Source: Rhodocyclaceae bacterium
Lineage (GTDB): Bacteria; Pseudomonadota; Gammaproteobacteria; Burkholderiales; Rhodocyclaceae
Direction of reading: 5' to 3'
NCBI GenBank assembly: GCA_030689585.1
Contig: JAUYFZ010000181.1
Span: 1 to 12,337, forward strand
DNA length: 12,337 bases
Program-made: the position numbers and the translations under genes
Part shown: positions 8,983 through 12,337 of the stretch, piece after piece
How positions within the stretch are numbered: the stretch's first letter is position 1
Layout of the letters: every line of letters begins with the position of its first letter
The notes under the pieces: generated by a model
Databases searched by the model: none
Seen by the model: the letters and a program-made list of their open reading frames with translations, nothing else
What the model was told of the DNA's origin: nothing

Positions 8983-9876
8983 ATGGCCAGCGGGAAGGAA
9001 ATTCGGACCAAGATCAAATCGGTCCAGAATACCAAAAAGATCACCAAGGCCATGGAAATGGTGGCCGCGTCCAAGATGCGCCGTGCGCAGGAGAGGATGC
9101 GTGCCGCTCGTCCGTATACCGAGAAAATACGTCGTCTAGCGGCGCACCTAGCCGCCGCGAATCTTTCTGACTACCGTCATCCTTTTTTAGCCAGACCCTC
9201 TACAACCACAACACCGGGAGCGACCGGAGGCATGGGGTTGATTCTCGTGACGACAGACAAGGGTTTGTGCGGAGGGTTGAACACCAACATCTTACGCATC
9301 GTCTTGAACGAAATGCGTCAATGGGAATCAAGGGGAGCGAAGGATATTCGGGTTTCCTGCATGGGTGGCAAGGGGCTGGGTTTCATGCAGCGCATGGGAG
9401 CCAATGTCATTTCCAATGCAACCCATTTGGGCGATACGCCCCACTTGGACGCATTGATTGGCCCGATCAAATTGATGATTGACGCTTTTCAGGCCGGTGA
9501 GCTGGATGCGGTTTACATTGCTTATACGCGCTTTGTGAATACCATGAAGCAAGAGTCTGTGTTTGAACAGTTGTTGCCCTTGACGAGCGATCGTCTCGGT
9601 ACGCCCGACGGTCACTGGGATTATCTCTATGAACCTGAAGCCAAGGTGGTGATTGATGATTTGTTACGGCGATATGTAGAAGCATTGATTTATCAGTCGG
9701 TGGCCGAGAACATGGCTTCTGAACAATCGGCACGCATGGTAGCGATGAAATCGGCCACGGATAACGCAGGGACGGTCATCAAAGAACTGCAACTGATCTA
9801 TAACAAAGCGCGTCAGGCTTCGATCACCAAGGAAATTTCTGAAATTGTCGGCGGCGCAGCCGCCATTGCGGGATAG
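8983..9876 (+). CDS. atpG: ATP synthase F1 subunit gamma
   Basis: Gamma is the rotating central shaft that couples the c-ring to the catalytic sites. It has 297 residues (E. coli 287). The N-terminal coiled-coil helix carries [16 protein letters not shown] (17-32). [11 protein letters not shown] (90-100) is the conserved Rossmann-like segment. The C-terminal helix ends with [18 protein letters not shown] and EIVGGAAA. The extra length is largely in a Thr/Gly-rich loop at about 71-83 ([13 protein letters not shown]). AAGGA (8969-8973) inside the end of atpA can serve as Shine-Dalgarno. atpD follows after 15 bases. Confidence 0.97.
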   Translation: MASGKEIRTKIKSVQNTKKITKAMEMVAASKMRRAQERMRAARPYTEKIRRLAAHLAAANLSDYRHPFLARPSTTTTPGATGGMGLILVTTDKGLCGGLNTNILRIVLNEMRQWESRGAKDIRVSCMGGKGLGFMQRMGANVISNATHLGDTPHLDALIGPIKLMIDAFQAGELDAVYIAYTRFVNTMKQESVFEQLLPLTSDRLGTPDGHWDYLYEPEAKVVIDDLLRRYVEALIYQSVAENMASEQSARMVAMKSATDNAGTVIKELQLIYNKARQASITKEISEIVGGAAAIAG

Positions 9877-11292
<1,416 letters not shown>

Positions 11293-11312
11293 ATTGTAGA
11301 AATGGGTGGGAT

Positions 11313-11573
11313 ATGCCTGAAATTAGTCGATTTTTTGGAATTGTCATTGCGATGTTCCATGATGAACATAACCCACCTCATTTTCATGTTCGTTACAACG
11401 AGTATCAAGCGGAGATACATATTCAGACGTTGTCGTTGTTAGCAGGTAAATTACCTCCGCGAGTATTGGGATTGGTGATGGAGTGGGCCAGCATTCATCA
11501 AGAAGAGTTGTTGATGGATTGGGAGTTGGCTAGAAAACGAACGGAATTAAAACGAATTATCCCGTTGGAATAG
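11313..11573 (+). CDS. DUF4160 family protein, inserted between atpD and atpC
   Basis: This 86-residue protein matches the DUF4160 family pattern as I know it. It begins MPEISRFFGIVIAMF, has the diagnostic HNPPHFHV (19-26), then GKLPPRVLGLVMEWASIHQE (45-64), a second tryptophan at 70, and ends KRIIPLE. There is no signal peptide or membrane segment, so it is probably cytoplasmic. DUF4160 is uncharacterised; it is often found next to DUF2442, as here, where the partner starts three bases downstream. The frame is open upstream into atpD, but ATG 11313 gives the family N-terminus. The ribosome binding site is poor (GGGTGGG, 11304-11310, only two bases away), so translation may be weak or coupled to atpD. 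Base composition is clearly more AT-rich than atpD. A toxin-antitoxin-like function is conceivable but unproven. Confidence 0.88.
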   Translation: MPEISRFFGIVIAMFHDEHNPPHFHVRYNEYQAEIHIQTLSLLAGKLPPRVLGLVMEWASIHQEELLMDWELARKRTELKRIIPLE

Positions 11574-11576
11574 ATC

Positions 11577-11861
11577 ATGTTTTTAATTGATGTAACGCAA
11601 GTGTGTCCCTTAGAAAACCGAAAGTTGGAATTGACTTTCGCAGATGGCGTGCATGCGGTTGTCGATATGAATCATGTGATTACAAGCTATACGGGGATTT
11701 TTGCTGCATTGACGGATGATGACTATTTTAGACAGGTGCGAGTGGCATCAGAACTAGGTACTGTTGTTTGGCCTAATGGAGCGGATATATGTCCAGATGT
11801 TTTGTATTCTTTTGCATCGGGCAAACCCATCATCATCAATGGCGAGCGAATGCTCAACTGA
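11577..11861 (+). CDS. DUF2442 family protein, partner of the DUF4160 gene
   Basis: This 94-residue protein fits DUF2442. It has an early valine-rich strand (IDVTQVCPLENRKLELTF), FADG (21-24), TGIFAAL (39-45), F51, and the strongly conserved LGTVVWPNGADICPDVLY (60-77) near the C-terminus. It is small, soluble and without recognisable catalytic residues. It starts three bases after the DUF4160 stop, with only a weak GGAA nearby, so the two are presumably translated together. DUF2442 proteins are of unknown function; some members are fused or adjacent to regulatory or DUF4160 partners, which suggests an interacting pair. G+C is about 40-45%, unlike the flanking atp genes. It ends 20 bases before atpC and does not disturb it. 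Confidence 0.88.
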   Translation: MFLIDVTQVCPLENRKLELTFADGVHAVVDMNHVITSYTGIFAALTDDDYFRQVRVASELGTVVWPNGADICPDVLYSFASGKPIIINGERMLN

Positions 11862-11873
11862 AGTAAAGGACAT

Positions 11874-11880
11874 TTGCAAT
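11874..11880 (+). repeat. Direct repeat TTGCAAT, right copy
   Basis: This is an exact copy of 11284-11290, lying between the atpC ribosome binding site AAAGGA (11865-11870) and its ATG (11882). Precise loss of one copy plus the cassette would join the end of atpD directly to the atpC start, with the atpD frame closing a few codons later at a TGA inside atpC. Confidence 0.4.
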
Positions 11881-11881
11881 T

Positions 11882-12307
11882 ATGGCACTGACTGTTCACG
11901 TCGATGTGGTCAGCGCGGAGGAGTCGATCTTCTCCGGCTTGGCTGAGTTTGTGGTTCTTCCGGGTGAATCGGGTGAATTAGGTATATTCCCTGGGCATAT
12001 GCCCTTGATGACCCGTATCAAACCGGGGGCCGTGCGTATCAAGCGTCAGGGGGTGGAGCAAGAAGAACTGATCTTTGTCGCGGGCGGTATTCTCGAAGTG
12101 CAACCGGGATTAATTACCGTGTTGGCCGATACGGCCATTCGGGGGCGAGACCTTGATGAAGCCAAGGCACTGGATGCCAAGAAAAAAGCCGAAGAAGCCA
12201 TGACCAATCGTGAGGCCGCCTTTGACTATGCGCGTGCCCAGTCCGAGCTGATCGAGGCCGTGGCACAGTTGGCCGCATTAGAGCGATTGCGTCGTCAGGT
12301 TCACTAA
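11882..12307 (+). CDS. atpC: ATP synthase F1 subunit epsilon
   Basis: Epsilon joins gamma to the c-ring and its C-terminal helices can inhibit ATP hydrolysis. It has 141 residues (E. coli 139). The N-terminal beta-sandwich (about 1-86) contains [17 protein letters not shown] (26-42) and [11 protein letters not shown] (66-76). The C-terminal two-helix domain (about 90-138) is present in full ([17 protein letters not shown] ... [11 protein letters not shown]), so the inhibitory arm is retained. AAAGGA at 11865-11870, 11 bases before the ATG, is the likely ribosome binding site. It lies in the spacer after the DUF2442 gene, so atpC expression now depends on sequence next to the inserted pair. 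The last 30 bases of the window after its stop show no terminator. Confidence 0.97.
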   Translation: MALTVHVDVVSAEESIFSGLAEFVVLPGESGELGIFPGHMPLMTRIKPGAVRIKRQGVEQEELIFVAGGILEVQPGLITVLADTAIRGRDLDEAKALDAKKKAEEAMTNREAAFDYARAQSELIEAVAQLAALERLRRQVH

Positions 12308-12337
12308 AACTCTTTCATTGAGCGACAAGAAAAAACT

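Noticed and set aside
12318..12337. Possible start (TTG, then Ser-Asp-Lys-Lys-Lys) of a gene running off the end of the window.
   Set aside because: There are only six codons and no Shine-Dalgarno, so it is too short to support, although a downstream gene would be expected here.

Overview
The window holds one uninterrupted run of same-strand (+) genes. It runs from a near-origin housekeeping block (mnmG, rsmG, parA, parB) through a CBS-domain gene into a complete F1FO ATP synthase operon (atpI-B-E-F-H-A-G-D-...-C). Both FO and F1 genes sit in one operon, and the mnmG-rsmG-parAB-atp order is that of Gammaproteobacteria and Betaproteobacteria; alphaproteobacteria split FO from F1. Sequence signatures agree: AtpD has [18 protein letters not shown], AtpE has [20 protein letters not shown] (most like gammaproteobacterial c subunits), and AtpF is exactly 156 residues. 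No genus can be named from this alone.

Region by region: bases 1-212 are non-coding. They hold a near-perfect parS site (29-44) and three strong hairpins; the last is a perfect 23-bp inverted repeat ending just ahead of the mnmG ribosome binding site. From 213 to 4294 lie mnmG, rsmG, parA and parB, tightly packed with GTGA stop/start overlaps at mnmG/rsmG and parA/parB. A two-CBS-domain protein of unknown role (4301-4903) joins this block to atpI. From 4917 to 11292 lie atpI, B, E, F, H, A, G and D, all intact with the expected catalytic residues. The only sizeable spacer is the 82 bp between atpH and atpA, which contains two mutually exclusive stem-loops.

The striking feature is between atpD and atpC (11293-11881). 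The last two ATP synthase genes, normally adjacent, are separated by two small AT-rich genes of the DUF4160 and DUF2442 families, three bases apart. The pair is flanked by a 7-bp direct repeat (TTGCAAT) at the end of atpD and just before atpC, and its G+C is about 42% against about 60% in sampled atpD and atpC. It looks like an acquired two-gene cassette lodged in the ATP synthase operon without breaking it. DUF4160/DUF2442 has no function I can state with confidence; a toxin-antitoxin-like role is only a hypothesis.

Functionally the window combines tRNA wobble-uridine modification (MnmG), 16S rRNA methylation (RsmG), chromosome segregation (ParA, ParB and parS) and the ATP synthase.
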